A DNA stretch of 64,000 nt from Pseudoxanthomonas composti (GTDB lineage Bacteria; Pseudomonadota; Gammaproteobacteria; Xanthomonadales; Xanthomonadaceae). Below the pieces are notes generated by a model, which saw only the letters and a list, made by a program, of their open reading frames with translations, had not been told where the DNA came from and ran no database searches. The position numbers were made by a program, and so were the translations under genes. Below, piece after piece: positions 56,415 through 64,000 of the stretch; position 1 is the first letter of the stretch; every line of letters begins with the position of its first letter. The stretch covers positions 186,001 through 250,000 of the forward strand of contig NZ_SAWZ01000001.1 of assembly GCF_004122095.1 (NCBI RefSeq). The letters are read 5' to 3'.

Positions 56415-56471
56415 GGCGGCGTTAGCCGCGAAGAGGCTTTCCCGGTACAGCCTCTTTGCGGCTAAAGCCGC
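56415..56471. repeat. REP-like long hairpin between cnoX and the DUF4442 gene
   Basis: Arms of 16 bases (56423-56438 with 56449-56464, one G-U mismatch) are extended by outer GCGGC/GCCGC pairing, with a 10-base loop. The TAGCCGCGAAGAGGCT arm resembles dispersed palindromes common in Xanthomonadaceae and Pseudomonas. It is unlike the GTAG units at 28 kb. It lies in a 262-base gap that otherwise holds only the upstream region of the next gene. Confidence 0.6.
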
Positions 56472-56616
56472 TGCCACGAACGGCGCTTCCACAGATTCCT
56501 CCAGGGACCTTCGGGAGGCTGGCTACCTTCCATGCAAGCCTCGGACGGATTGCGCAAGCCTCCATACTGCCTGGTATGGTACGGTTCGCACTCCCAAGTC
56601 CTGTCTCGCCCGACCG

Positions 56617-57090
56617 ATGAAGGCCTCCACCCTGCGTCACGGCTTCAACGCCTGGCCACCGTTTCTGTTCTCCGGCATCCATGTCACCGCGCTGGCCGAC
56701 GACTGGCGCCATGCGCGGGTCGAACTGCGCATGCGCCCATGGAACCGCAACTATGTCGGCACCCACTTCGGCGGCAGCCTGTTCGCCATGACCGATCCGT
56801 TCTGGATGATCCTGGTCAAGGAGTGCATGGGGCGGGACTACTACGTGTGGGACCGGGCCGCGGAGATCGAGTTCCTCAAGCCGGGCCGCGGCGTGGTCCA
56901 TGCCGAGTTCAACGTGGCCGAGTCCGACCTGCAGGCGATCCGCGCGGCCACTGCCGATGGCAGCAAGTGCCTGCACTGGTTTCCCACCGACGTGCTCGAC
57001 GCCCAGGGCGAGGTCGTGGCGCGTCTGCGCAAGCAGGTCTATATCCGCCTCAAACCGCAGGCGCGGCAGCCGTCGCCTGTGGCGTCCTGA
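56617..57090 (+). CDS. DUF4442 hot-dog-fold protein, thioesterase-like
   Basis: This encodes 157 residues. The order of strands and the NRNYVGTHFGGSLFAMTDPF helix region match DUF4442, a family in the hot-dog superfamily related to PaaI-type thioesterases. The equivalent of the catalytic acidic residue would be Asp in the AMTDPF segment. The substrate is unknown. No signal peptide or membrane helix is seen, so it is cytosolic. The 247 bases that follow (57091-57337) carry no supportable gene, only the promoter of the next one. Confidence 0.8.
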   Translation: MKASTLRHGFNAWPPFLFSGIHVTALADDWRHARVELRMRPWNRNYVGTHFGGSLFAMTDPFWMILVKECMGRDYYVWDRAAEIEFLKPGRGVVHAEFNVAESDLQAIRAATADGSKCLHWFPTDVLDAQGEVVARLRKQVYIRLKPQARQPSPVAS

Positions 57091-57337
57091 GTCGACAAGC
57101 GCGCCACGCCGCGTGGGTGAGGGCGTGAACCTGCGTTTGGACAGGCGGTGACTTCGAGCAGCGCGGCGAGCCGAGCACGACCGCCATCCGGCGCGCCACC
57201 GGAACCGGACCATCAAGCGCCAGGCCATGCGGGCGTGCGGATGAACCTCCAGGCGGCCGGCATCCTGCCAGCGCGATGCGTCATTTCCACGCGTGACCCT
57301 CTGTTGGCAGGCCCGGCGCCCGTACAATGACCCGGCT

Positions 57338-58021
57338 ATGTCACCCCCCTCGCCCACGCCCCGCCCCTCCCTCCAGAAGCTGTTCCTGACCGGCCTGCTG
57401 ACGCTGCTGCCGATCTGGCTGACCTGGGTCGTCATCAAGTTCGTGTTCGTGCTGCTGTCGGACATCAGCCGGCCATTGATCGTGCCGCTGTCCGAGCAGA
57501 TCGCCGAAAGCGACCCTGGCCTGGGCTGGGTCAAGGCGCTGTGGGTGCAGGATGTGGTGGCATTGATCGCCACCTTGCTGGTGATCCTGCTGGTGGGCGT
57601 GCTTGCGCGCCGGGTGATCGGGCAACAGCTGTTGCGCTGGTTCGAGGCCCTGATCCGCCGCATCCCGCTGGCCAGCACGATCTACAACAGCGCCCGCCAG
57701 CTGCTGGACATGCTGGACACCAAGCCGGGCAGCACCCAGCGCGTGGTGCTGATCGACTTTCCGCACCGGGACATGAAGTCCGTGGGCCTGGTCACCCGGG
57801 TGATGCGCGAGGAAGGCACGGGGCGCGAGTTGGCCGCGGTATACGTGCCGACCACGCCGAACCCGACTTCCGGCTACCTGGAAATCGTGCCGGTGGAACT
57901 GCTGACCCCCACCGACTGGAGCGTGGACCAGGCCATGAGCTTCATCATCTCCGGTGGCGCCGTGGCGCCCGAGGCCATGCCCTTCACCCGCGCCGGTGAA
58001 GCCCAGGCGGCCAGGCCCTGA
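57338..58021 (+). CDS. DUF502 integral membrane protein
   Basis: This encodes 227 residues. Two membrane helices (LFLTGLLTLLPIWLTWVVIKFVF and VVALIATLLVILLVGVLARRV) are followed by a cytoplasmic domain with the DUF502 hallmarks: RIPLASTIYNSARQLLDML, VVLIDFPHRDMKSVGLVT and YVPTTPNPTSGYLEIVP. The family is widespread in proteobacteria and also found in plants (COV1-like). Its molecular function is not known. A TACAAT box (57323-57328) lies nine bases before the ATG, suggesting a near-leaderless transcript. The next gene starts two bases after the stop. Confidence 0.9.
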   Translation: MSPPSPTPRPSLQKLFLTGLLTLLPIWLTWVVIKFVFVLLSDISRPLIVPLSEQIAESDPGLGWVKALWVQDVVALIATLLVILLVGVLARRVIGQQLLRWFEALIRRIPLASTIYNSARQLLDMLDTKPGSTQRVVLIDFPHRDMKSVGLVTRVMREEGTGRELAAVYVPTTPNPTSGYLEIVPVELLTPTDWSVDQAMSFIISGGAVAPEAMPFTRAGEAQAARP

Positions 58022-58023
58022 GC

Positions 58024-58803
58024 TTGAACGCGCCGCCGCGCACGCTGGACGACCGCGCCGTGCGGCTGTTCATCGCGCTGGCGGCATTCTTCTGCGTCAA
58101 CGCGGTGCTGGCCGAGTTCATCGGCGTCAAGATCTTCGCCCTGGAAGACACCCTGGGGATCGCGCCGCTGGAGTGGAACCTGTTCGGTCAGACCGGCTCG
58201 CTGAGCTTCACCGTCGGCACGCTGCTGTGGCCCTTCGTGTTCGTGCTGACCGACACCATCAACGAGTTCTTTGGCCGTCGCGGCGTGCGTTTCATCTCCT
58301 GGATCGCGGTGGGGTTGATCCTGTACGGCTTCCTGTTCGCCTTCCTGGCCATCCACGCCGCACCGGCAAGCTGGTGGGTGGGCGTGGCGCGGGAACAAGG
58401 CGTGCCGGACTACCAGGCCGCCTTCGCCGCCATCTTCGGACAGGGCATGTGGGCCATCGGCGGCTCGGTCATCGCCTTCCTGCTGGGTCAGCTGATCGAT
58501 GTCTGGGTGTTCCATCGCATCCGTTCGGTTACCGGCGAGCGCTACGTCTGGTTGCGCGCGACCGGCTCGACCGCCGTGTCGCAGCTGATCGACAGCTTCG
58601 TGGTCATCTATGTCGCCTTCGTCCTGGGGCCACAGCATTGGCCGATGTCCCAGTTCATGGCGGTCAGCACGGTCAACTACAGCTACAAGATGCTGGCGGC
58701 CCTGGGCATGATCCCGCTGCTGTACCTGATGCGTCATGCCATCCGCGGCTATCTGGGCCACGCCCGCGAGCAGCAGCTACGCGCCGAGGCGGCGGCGGAC
58801 TGA
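58024..58803 (+). CDS. yhhQ: Queuosine precursor transporter (VUT family, YhhQ)
   Basis: This encodes 259 residues with a TTG start. It has six membrane segments and the VUT (vitamin uptake transporter) pattern: NAVLAEFIGVKIF, LLWPFVFVLTDTINEFFGRR, GSVIAFLLGQLIDVWVFHRI and STAVSQLIDSFVVIYVAFVL. YhhQ imports preQ0/preQ1 bases for queuosine modification of tRNA. The conserved Asn-Glu in DTINEFFG and the QLIDSF motif support this specificity within VUT. It is probably co-transcribed with the DUF502 gene. No queuosine biosynthesis gene is in the window. Confidence 0.9.
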   Translation: MNAPPRTLDDRAVRLFIALAAFFCVNAVLAEFIGVKIFALEDTLGIAPLEWNLFGQTGSLSFTVGTLLWPFVFVLTDTINEFFGRRGVRFISWIAVGLILYGFLFAFLAIHAAPASWWVGVAREQGVPDYQAAFAAIFGQGMWAIGGSVIAFLLGQLIDVWVFHRIRSVTGERYVWLRATGSTAVSQLIDSFVVIYVAFVLGPQHWPMSQFMAVSTVNYSYKMLAALGMIPLLYLMRHAIRGYLGHAREQQLRAEAAAD

Positions 58804-58915
58804 GTGGCGGGACGACCGGCCCGCCGAGCCTGGCGGCACGGGATGTGACTTTCGATCAGTATTCGGCGCACGCGCTTTGCGGCACGCTGCCGGCTCTTCC
58901 CATGGATGTCCCCGC

Positions 58916-60724
58916 ATGCGCCGCAAGCCCCTGCTCACGCTCACCATCGCCGCCGCGTTGCTGCTGCCGGCGGCCAGCGCGCTTGCGCAAGCCACGCCGC
59001 CAGCCGCTGGCGCGAGGCAGGATGCCAAGGCCAGACAGCTCGATGCGCTGTATGCCGAGTACTGGGAGGCGCTGCTCAAGCTCAATCCGCTGCGCGCCAC
59101 CTTCCAGGGCGATGCGCGCTACAACGACCAGCTTCCCAATTACCTCAGCGCCGCCTCGCGCCAGCGCGAGCACGCCTTCCTCACGCAGTGGCTGAAGAAA
59201 GTCCAGGACGTCGGCGAGGCGGGGCTGGACGGCCAGGACTTGCTGAGCTACCGCATCTTCGTCGATGAGCTCACGCAGGCGCTGGAGGGCGAGCAGTTCC
59301 CCAGCTGGATGCTGCCGGTGGACCAGTTCTCCGGCCTCACCTCGGTGCCGCCGCTGCTGGGCGCGGGCACCGGCGCGCAACCGTTCAAGACCGCCGCCGA
59401 CTACGACGCCTGGGCCAAGCGCATGCAGCTGCTGCCGGCCCTGTTCGACCAGGCCATCGCCAACATGCGCGAAGGCGTCAAGGCCAAGGTCGTCCAGCCC
59501 AAGGCGCTGATGCTCAAGGTGTTGCCGCAGCTGGACGCCATCATCAAGCCCAAGGCCGAGGACACGCTGTTCTGGGGCCCGATCAAGACCTTCCCCGACG
59601 CGGTGAGCGCCGCCGACCGCCAACGACTCACCGCCGAGTACAGGCAGCGCATCGAAACCGACGTCATTCCGGCCTACCGGCGGCTGCGCGACTACATCGC
59701 CAAGGACTACCTGACGCATGCGCGCGACACGGCAGGCATGCAGGGGCTGCCCAACGGGCAGGCGTGGTACGCCTACAACGCACGGGTCTCCACCACCACC
59801 GACATGGCGCCGGCACGCATCCACCAGATCGGGCTGGACGAGGTGGCGCGCATCCACGGCCTGATCCGCCAGATCATGGTGCAGACCGGGTTCAAGGGCT
59901 CGCTGCAGGACTTCTTCAAGTTCATGCAGGACGATCCGCGCTTTTCCTTCAAGAGCGAGGAAGCGCTGCTGAGCGCCTACCGCGCCCTGGAGGCGCGCAT
60001 CGACCAGCGCATCCCCGAGCAATTCTCGCTGCTGCCCAAGGCGGGCTTCGAGATCCGTCCGGTGGAAGCCTTCCGCGCCGAATCGGCCGCCGGCGGCGAG
60101 TACATGTCGCCCAGCGAAGACGGCACGCGTCCCGGCATCTTCTACGTCAACACCTTCGACCTGCCCACGCGCAAGACCTGGGACGCGGAGGATCTCTACC
60201 TGCACGAGGCCATCCCGGGGCATCACTTCCAGTTGGCCCTGCAGCAGGAGCTCACCGGCATCCCCAAGTTCCGCCGCTTCGGCGGGCAGACCGCCTTCAT
60301 CGAAGGCTGGGGCCTGTACGCCGAGTCGCTGGGCAAGGACCTGGGCGTCTACGAAGATCCCTACAGCTACTTCGGTTACCTGCAGAACGAGCTGTGGCGC
60401 GCCATCCGCCTGGTGGTGGACACCGGCCTGCACGACAAGGGCTGGAGCCGTGAGCAGGTCATCGACTACATGATGGCCAACTCCGCCGCCAGCCGCACCG
60501 ATGCGGTGGCCGAAGCCGAGCGCTACATGGCCATTCCGGGCCAGGCGCTGGCCTACAAGGTCGGCGAGATGAAGATCCAGGAGCTACGCAAGCGCGCGCA
60601 GGCCGCCCTGGGCGCCGACTTCGATGCGCGCGCTTTCCACGCGCAGGTGCTGGAGGACGGCTCGCTGCCCCTGGCCCAGCTGGAGCAGAAGATCGACCGC
60701 TGGATCGCGTCGCGCAAGCGCTGA
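58916..60724 (+). CDS. DUF885 family secreted metallopeptidase-like protein
   Basis: This encodes 602 residues with a signal peptide (LLTLTIAAALLLPAASALAQA, cleavage near 25). DUF885 proteins are all-helical and related to gluzincin-type peptidases. The zinc-site candidate is LHEAIPGHHFQLALQQEL, with His430 and Glu431 followed by paired His, and a distal Glu in TAFIEGWGLYAESLGKDLG. Substrate-domain features include the TSVPPLLGAGTGAQPFKTAA stretch. Periplasmic peptidase activity is a reasonable inference; the specific substrate is unknown. A 112-base gap separates it from yhhQ and the VOC gene follows, possibly separately expressed. Confidence 0.87.
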   Translation: MRRKPLLTLTIAAALLLPAASALAQATPPAAGARQDAKARQLDALYAEYWEALLKLNPLRATFQGDARYNDQLPNYLSAASRQREHAFLTQWLKKVQDVGEAGLDGQDLLSYRIFVDELTQALEGEQFPSWMLPVDQFSGLTSVPPLLGAGTGAQPFKTAADYDAWAKRMQLLPALFDQAIANMREGVKAKVVQPKALMLKVLPQLDAIIKPKAEDTLFWGPIKTFPDAVSAADRQRLTAEYRQRIETDVIPAYRRLRDYIAKDYLTHARDTAGMQGLPNGQAWYAYNARVSTTTDMAPARIHQIGLDEVARIHGLIRQIMVQTGFKGSLQDFFKFMQDDPRFSFKSEEALLSAYRALEARIDQRIPEQFSLLPKAGFEIRPVEAFRAESAAGGEYMSPSEDGTRPGIFYVNTFDLPTRKTWDAEDLYLHEAIPGHHFQLALQQELTGIPKFRRFGGQTAFIEGWGLYAESLGKDLGVYEDPYSYFGYLQNELWRAIRLVVDTGLHDKGWSREQVIDYMMANSAASRTDAVAEAERYMAIPGQALAYKVGEMKIQELRKRAQAALGADFDARAFHAQVLEDGSLPLAQLEQKIDRWIASRKR

Positions 60725-60783
60725 GCCAAGGACGGGATGGCGACTGCAGCCTAGGCTCAGCCGCCACGTGCGACACTGCTGTC

Positions 60784-61170
60784 ATGCACCTAGATGGCAT
60801 CCACCACGTCGCGATCATTGCCTCGGACTATCGGCGCTCCAAGCGTTTCTACAGCGAAATCCTCGGCTTGAAGGTCCTGGCCGAGGTCTATCGGCAGGCG
60901 CGCGACTCCTGGAAACTGGACCTGGCCCTGCCCGACGGCGGCCAGATCGAGTTGTTCTCCTTTCCCGGCGCGCCTGCTCGGCCCAGCTATCCCGAAGCTC
61001 AGGGCTTGCGGCATCTGGCATTCCGTACGACGGACCTGGACGTAGCGGTGCAGTCGCTGACCGCGCAGGGCGTGGCCTGCGAGCCGATTCGCATCGATGA
61101 GTACACGGGCAAGCGCTTCACCTTCTTCGCCGATCCCGACGACTTGCCGCTCGAGCTGTACGAGACATGA
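60784..61170 (+). CDS. VOC family protein (YaeR/GloA2-like)
   Basis: This encodes 128 residues. It has a single glyoxalase/bleomycin-resistance/dioxygenase (VOC) domain, opening with LDGIHHVAIIASDYRRSKRF. The metal ligands expected for this fold are the His of HHVAII, the Glu of QIELFSF, the His of LRHLAFRT and the Glu of LPLELYE. The closest pattern is E. coli YaeR, a putative lyase of unknown substrate. A short cytosolic enzyme is predicted; true glyoxalase I activity is less likely. Confidence 0.85.
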   Translation: MHLDGIHHVAIIASDYRRSKRFYSEILGLKVLAEVYRQARDSWKLDLALPDGGQIELFSFPGAPARPSYPEAQGLRHLAFRTTDLDVAVQSLTAQGVACEPIRIDEYTGKRFTFFADPDDLPLELYET

Positions 61171-61443
61171 TCGACCCAGGGCGCCACGATGCCGACTTGC
61201 GCGATCGGTTCATCTGGCTGAAGCGGCTGTTAAATGAATCGCCCCTCACCAATCACATTGCGTAACCGTCGTTCATCCAATGTGCCCGTATGTGATTGAT
61301 CTCAGGTCACTACCGGCTCATGTGGAAAAAAAGCGACTTAAATCGTTGCAGTTGTGTGGCCTGATTCTTACGGTCCGGTTAAGTCCATCGGTGTGGACTG
61401 ATGTCGCCGTGCGGCATGCCTTACATCCGAGAACAAGAAAGAC
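61171..61443 (+). promoter_or_regulatory. Upstream region of the second Oar-like receptor
   Basis: This gap holds no gene and is A/T-richer than its surroundings. A CRP/Clp-like half-conserved site, TGTGA-N6-TCAGG, lies at 61291-61306 (eight of ten consensus positions). An A run and TTAAAT lie near 61325-61340 and could form part of a promoter. No strong terminator for the VOC gene is visible. Regulation by a CRP homolog is only a suggestion. Confidence 0.35.
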
Positions 61444-64000
61444 ATGAATAACGCAATTGCCAGCAAGGGCAGGATGCCCCGCGCGCTCAAGCGCACCACT
61501 TTGGCCCTCGTCCTGGGCGCCTGCGTCCTGCAGGGTCAGGTCCACGCGCAGAGCACGACCGGTAGCCTGTACGGCACGGCAGAGCCGGGGACCAGCATCA
61601 CTGTCACCAGCCAGACCGGCCTGACCCGCAGCATCACGGTGGACGCCAACGGTCGCTACAGCCTGGGCTCGCTGCCAGTCGGCAGTTACAAGGTCGAGCT
61701 GCGTCGCGGCGATCAGGTGATCGACACGCGTGAGAACGTCGGCCTGCGCGTCGGCTCGGGCACGGAGATCTCCTTTGCTGGTGCGGGCGCGACCGATAGC
61801 AGCGATGCGACCACGCTGGGCGCGGTGACGGTGACCGCGGCCAATGTGCCGCCGATCGACGTCAGCTCCACCAGCTCGCGTTCGGTCATCACCTCAGAGC
61901 AATTGGCCGTGCTGCCGCTGGGCCGCAGCGCCGAGGCCATCGCGCTGCTGGCCCCGGGTGCGGTTGCCGGCAGCGGCGCTTTCAGCAATGGTTCGCGCTC
62001 GGTTGTCTCCTTCGGCGGTTCGGGCGTGACCGAAAACGCCTACTACATCAACGGCTACAACGCGAGCAACCCGCTGAGCAACCTCGGCGGCGTCAGCCTG
62101 CCCTACGGCGCCATCGACCAGCAGGAAACCTACACCGGCGGCTACAGCGCCAAGTACGGTCGCTCCACGGGCGGTGTGATCAACCAGGTCGGCAAGCGCG
62201 GCACCAACGAGTGGCACTTCGGTGCGCAGGCCGTCTGGGAGCCGAAGTCGCTTGCCAGCTCGCGAGGCGATGTCTTCTACCCCAACGCCACCTTGCCCGA
62301 AGGCTACGGCTATGAGGATCCCACCTTGCCGGGCACGATGTACCGTCGAGGCAAGAATGACGTCCAGAGCCGCACCGTCTATAGCGGCTACGCTGGCGGA
62401 CCGCTGATCGAAGACAAGCTGTTCGTCTTCGTCGCGGCGGAAACCGACAAGGTCGATGGTGCGACCACCAGTACGGCGACCACGGCCAGCAATCAGGGCC
62501 GCAACCACTACGACTACAGCTCGCCCAAGTTCTACGGCAAGCTGGACTGGAACATCAACGACAACAATGTCGTGGAGTACACGCGCGTTGAGAACACCGA
62601 CCGGCGCGGCGGCTACTACAGCAACTTCGACTACGAGGCGCTTGCCGATGGAGGTCGCTCCGGTCTGTATCCGGACACCTTCAAGCTCAAGGACTCGTAC
62701 GACATCTTCAAGTACACCGGCTACATCACCGATGACCTGACCATCAATGCGATGTGGGGCCGCAGCACCCAGCACAATCAGCAGTGGAATCCGGCGCCTT
62801 CGGATCTTCCGCATATCAGCGGCTTGAACTTGCAAGACCCTTCCGTTACAGGCGGCAGGCGCATCGGCAACGATCAGGCAGCGACGCAGCTGAAAGCCGA
62901 TGACCCCATCAACAAGACCAGAAATCTCCGCCTTGAATTGAATTACCGCCTGGGCGATCACGACTTGACGGCCGGCGTGGACAATATGTATTTCAATGCC
63001 TACGACGAGGGCGTTTTTACCAGCGGCCCGGGTTACCGCTGGATATATGGTCAACAGCAACTCGACGAGGAAACTGGGCAGTACCCGCCGATCAATCCAA
63101 CACTTGGCGTCGGGCCAGCCGGCGGCGAAGGCTATTACGTCAATCGTCGCATCTTCACCACGACGACCAGCATGGCGGTGGAGCAGAAGGCCTACTACGT
63201 CGAGGACCGTTGGCAGGTCAGCGACAACTGGCTGTTGACGCTGGGCCTGCGCAATGACCAGTTCACCAACTACAACAGCGACCATGTCGCCTACGTCGAC
63301 AGTGGCGACCAGTGGGCCCCGCGTCTGGGCGCAAGCTGGGATGTGTTCGGCGACTCCTCGTTCAAGGTGTTCGCGAACCTGGGCCGCTATTACCTCGCCC
63401 TGCCCAACTCGGTGGCGATCCGTGGTGCCTCGGCATCGACCTACACCAATGAATACTTCACCTACAGCGGCATCGACGCCAACGGCGAACCCACCGGCCT
63501 CACCCCGCTGGGACCTGGCCCGGTGTCGTCCAACGGCGAGTACGGGCAGGCGCCCAATCCCGGTGCCTTCGCGCCCAGCAATCTGAAGTCGCAGTACCAG
63601 GACGAGTTCATCCTGGGCTTCGAGAAGACGATCGGCTCCAGCTGGAACTCCGGCGCCAAGTTCACCTATCGCAAGCTCCAGACCGCAATCGACGACGTGT
63701 GCGACACGGGCCGGATGGCTGCCAAGATCGATGCCACCGGCGGCGACTCGGAAGCCGTGGATATCCCGGGCTGCGTCATGTTCAACCCCGGCGAGACCAA
63801 CAGCTATAACCTCGCCAATCTCGATGGTTCCGGCTTCACCACGGTGAGCATGTCGCAGCAGGATTGGGGTTTCACCGACAAGGCGCGCCGCAACTACGTG
63901 GCTGTCGACCTGTTCCTCGAGCATCCTTTCGATGAGAAGTGGTACGGCCGCATCGACTACACCTGGTCGCACCTTTACGGCAACACCGAAGGTCAGGTGA
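61444..64000 (+). CDS. Second Oar-like TonB-dependent receptor, 3' truncated by window edge
   Basis: About 852 codons are visible and the frame is still open at the window end. The signal peptide ends VHA-QS near residue 35. A short carboxypeptidase-like domain follows (GTSITVTSQTGLTRSITVD, GRYSLGSLPVGSYKVEL), then a TonB box GAVTVTA (about 126-132) and a plug with EAIALLAPGAV, NAYYINGYNASNP and KYGRSTGGVINQVGKRGTNE. It is a paralog of the receptor at 40.2 kb, sharing the plug motifs and barrel landmarks such as YQDEFILGFEKT. The missing C-terminus should be roughly 100-150 residues. What follows it is outside the window. Confidence 0.92.
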   Translation, partial: MNNAIASKGRMPRALKRTTLALVLGACVLQGQVHAQSTTGSLYGTAEPGTSITVTSQTGLTRSITVDANGRYSLGSLPVGSYKVELRRGDQVIDTRENVGLRVGSGTEISFAGAGATDSSDATTLGAVTVTAANVPPIDVSSTSSRSVITSEQLAVLPLGRSAEAIALLAPGAVAGSGAFSNGSRSVVSFGGSGVTENAYYINGYNASNPLSNLGGVSLPYGAIDQQETYTGGYSAKYGRSTGGVINQVGKRGTNEWHFGAQAVWEPKSLASSRGDVFYPNATLPEGYGYEDPTLPGTMYRRGKNDVQSRTVYSGYAGGPLIEDKLFVFVAAETDKVDGATTSTATTASNQGRNHYDYSSPKFYGKLDWNINDNNVVEYTRVENTDRRGGYYSNFDYEALADGGRSGLYPDTFKLKDSYDIFKYTGYITDDLTINAMWGRSTQHNQQWNPAPSDLPHISGLNLQDPSVTGGRRIGNDQAATQLKADDPINKTRNLRLELNYRLGDHDLTAGVDNMYFNAYDEGVFTSGPGYRWIYGQQQLDEETGQYPPINPTLGVGPAGGEGYYVNRRIFTTTTSMAVEQKAYYVEDRWQVSDNWLLTLGLRNDQFTNYNSDHVAYVDSGDQWAPRLGASWDVFGDSSFKVFANLGRYYLALPNSVAIRGASASTYTNEYFTYSGIDANGEPTGLTPLGPGPVSSNGEYGQAPNPGAFAPSNLKSQYQDEFILGFEKTIGSSWNSGAKFTYRKLQTAIDDVCDTGRMAAKIDATGGDSEAVDIPGCVMFNPGETNSYNLANLDGSGFTTVSMSQQDWGFTDKARRNYVAVDLFLEHPFDEKWYGRIDYTWSHLYGNTEGQV

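Noticed and set aside
57148..57330. A 60-codon open frame between the DUF4442 and DUF502 genes
   Set aside because: Low-complexity translation with no conserved feature; overlaps the likely promoter of the DUF502 gene.
61291..61306. CRP/Clp binding site as a firm annotation
   Set aside because: Only the left half-site matches fully (TGTGA); the right half is TCAGG, so it is mentioned only as a suggestion within the upstream region.

Overview
The window is a continuous piece of a GC-rich (roughly 68-70 percent by eye) gammaproteobacterial chromosome. Gene order and protein sequences point to the Xanthomonadaceae (Lysobacterales), closest in style to Pseudoxanthomonas, Stenotrophomonas or Xanthomonas. 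The main clues are large Oar-like TonB-dependent receptors with an N-terminal carboxypeptidase-like domain, GTAG-type REP hairpins, and a diguanylate cyclase between tsf and pyrH. The genus assignment is an inference. I see no rRNA, tRNA, CRISPR array, prophage or insertion sequence.

Layout. (1) 1-1.8 kb: the end of a chaperone/usher operon of the spore-coat-U (Csu) type. (2) 1.8-24.9 kb: a conserved housekeeping superoperon on the plus strand, rpsB-tsf-[HDOD-GGDEF]-pyrH-[zinc CDF transporter]-frr-uppS-cdsA-dxr-rseP-bamA-lpxD-fabZ-lpxA-lpxB-rnhB-dnaE-accA-[TPR]. It joins translation, undecaprenyl, phospholipid and isoprenoid precursors, outer-membrane protein assembly, lipid A and fatty-acid initiation. 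Relative to E. coli it has two inserted genes and no skp between bamA and lpxD. (3) 24.9-28.1 kb: a solitary signal peptidase, then tilS-xseB-ispA. (4) 28.1-28.8 kb: a repeat island with three tandem paired GTAG-REP units. (5) 28.8-39.0 kb, mostly minus strand: a DUF4870 protein, pmbA/tldE, darP (plus strand), then maf-rng-yhdP-tldD in the E. coli order. (6) 39.1-47.4 kb, plus strand: a SIMPL-domain protein, an Oar-like receptor, two tandem TPR-sulfotransferases and a TonB-like protein; the receptor, sulfotransferases and TonB look like a functional module. (7) 47.4-54.6 kb, minus strand: a ParB-like protein and leuS-lptE-holA-nadD-rsfS-rlmH, again the E. coli order. (8) 54.7-64 kb: a DUF998 membrane protein, a CnoX-like thioredoxin, DUF4442, DUF502, a queuosine-precursor transporter, a DUF885 peptidase, a VOC protein, and a second Oar-like receptor cut by the window edge.

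The most unusual signal is a set of small elements built on 7-bp periodic arms that abut TGA stop codons. One lies after rng, one after holA, one at the end of rsfS, and a half element lies after ispA. The copy after holA sits inside the reading frame of nadD and gives NadD about 54 extra low-complexity N-terminal residues. Its G-rich arm follows the nadD start codon and has the form of a G-quadruplex motif. A second cluster worth attention is the receptor/sulfotransferase/TonB module. Several genes have a -10 box so close to the start codon that the transcripts are probably leaderless or nearly so.
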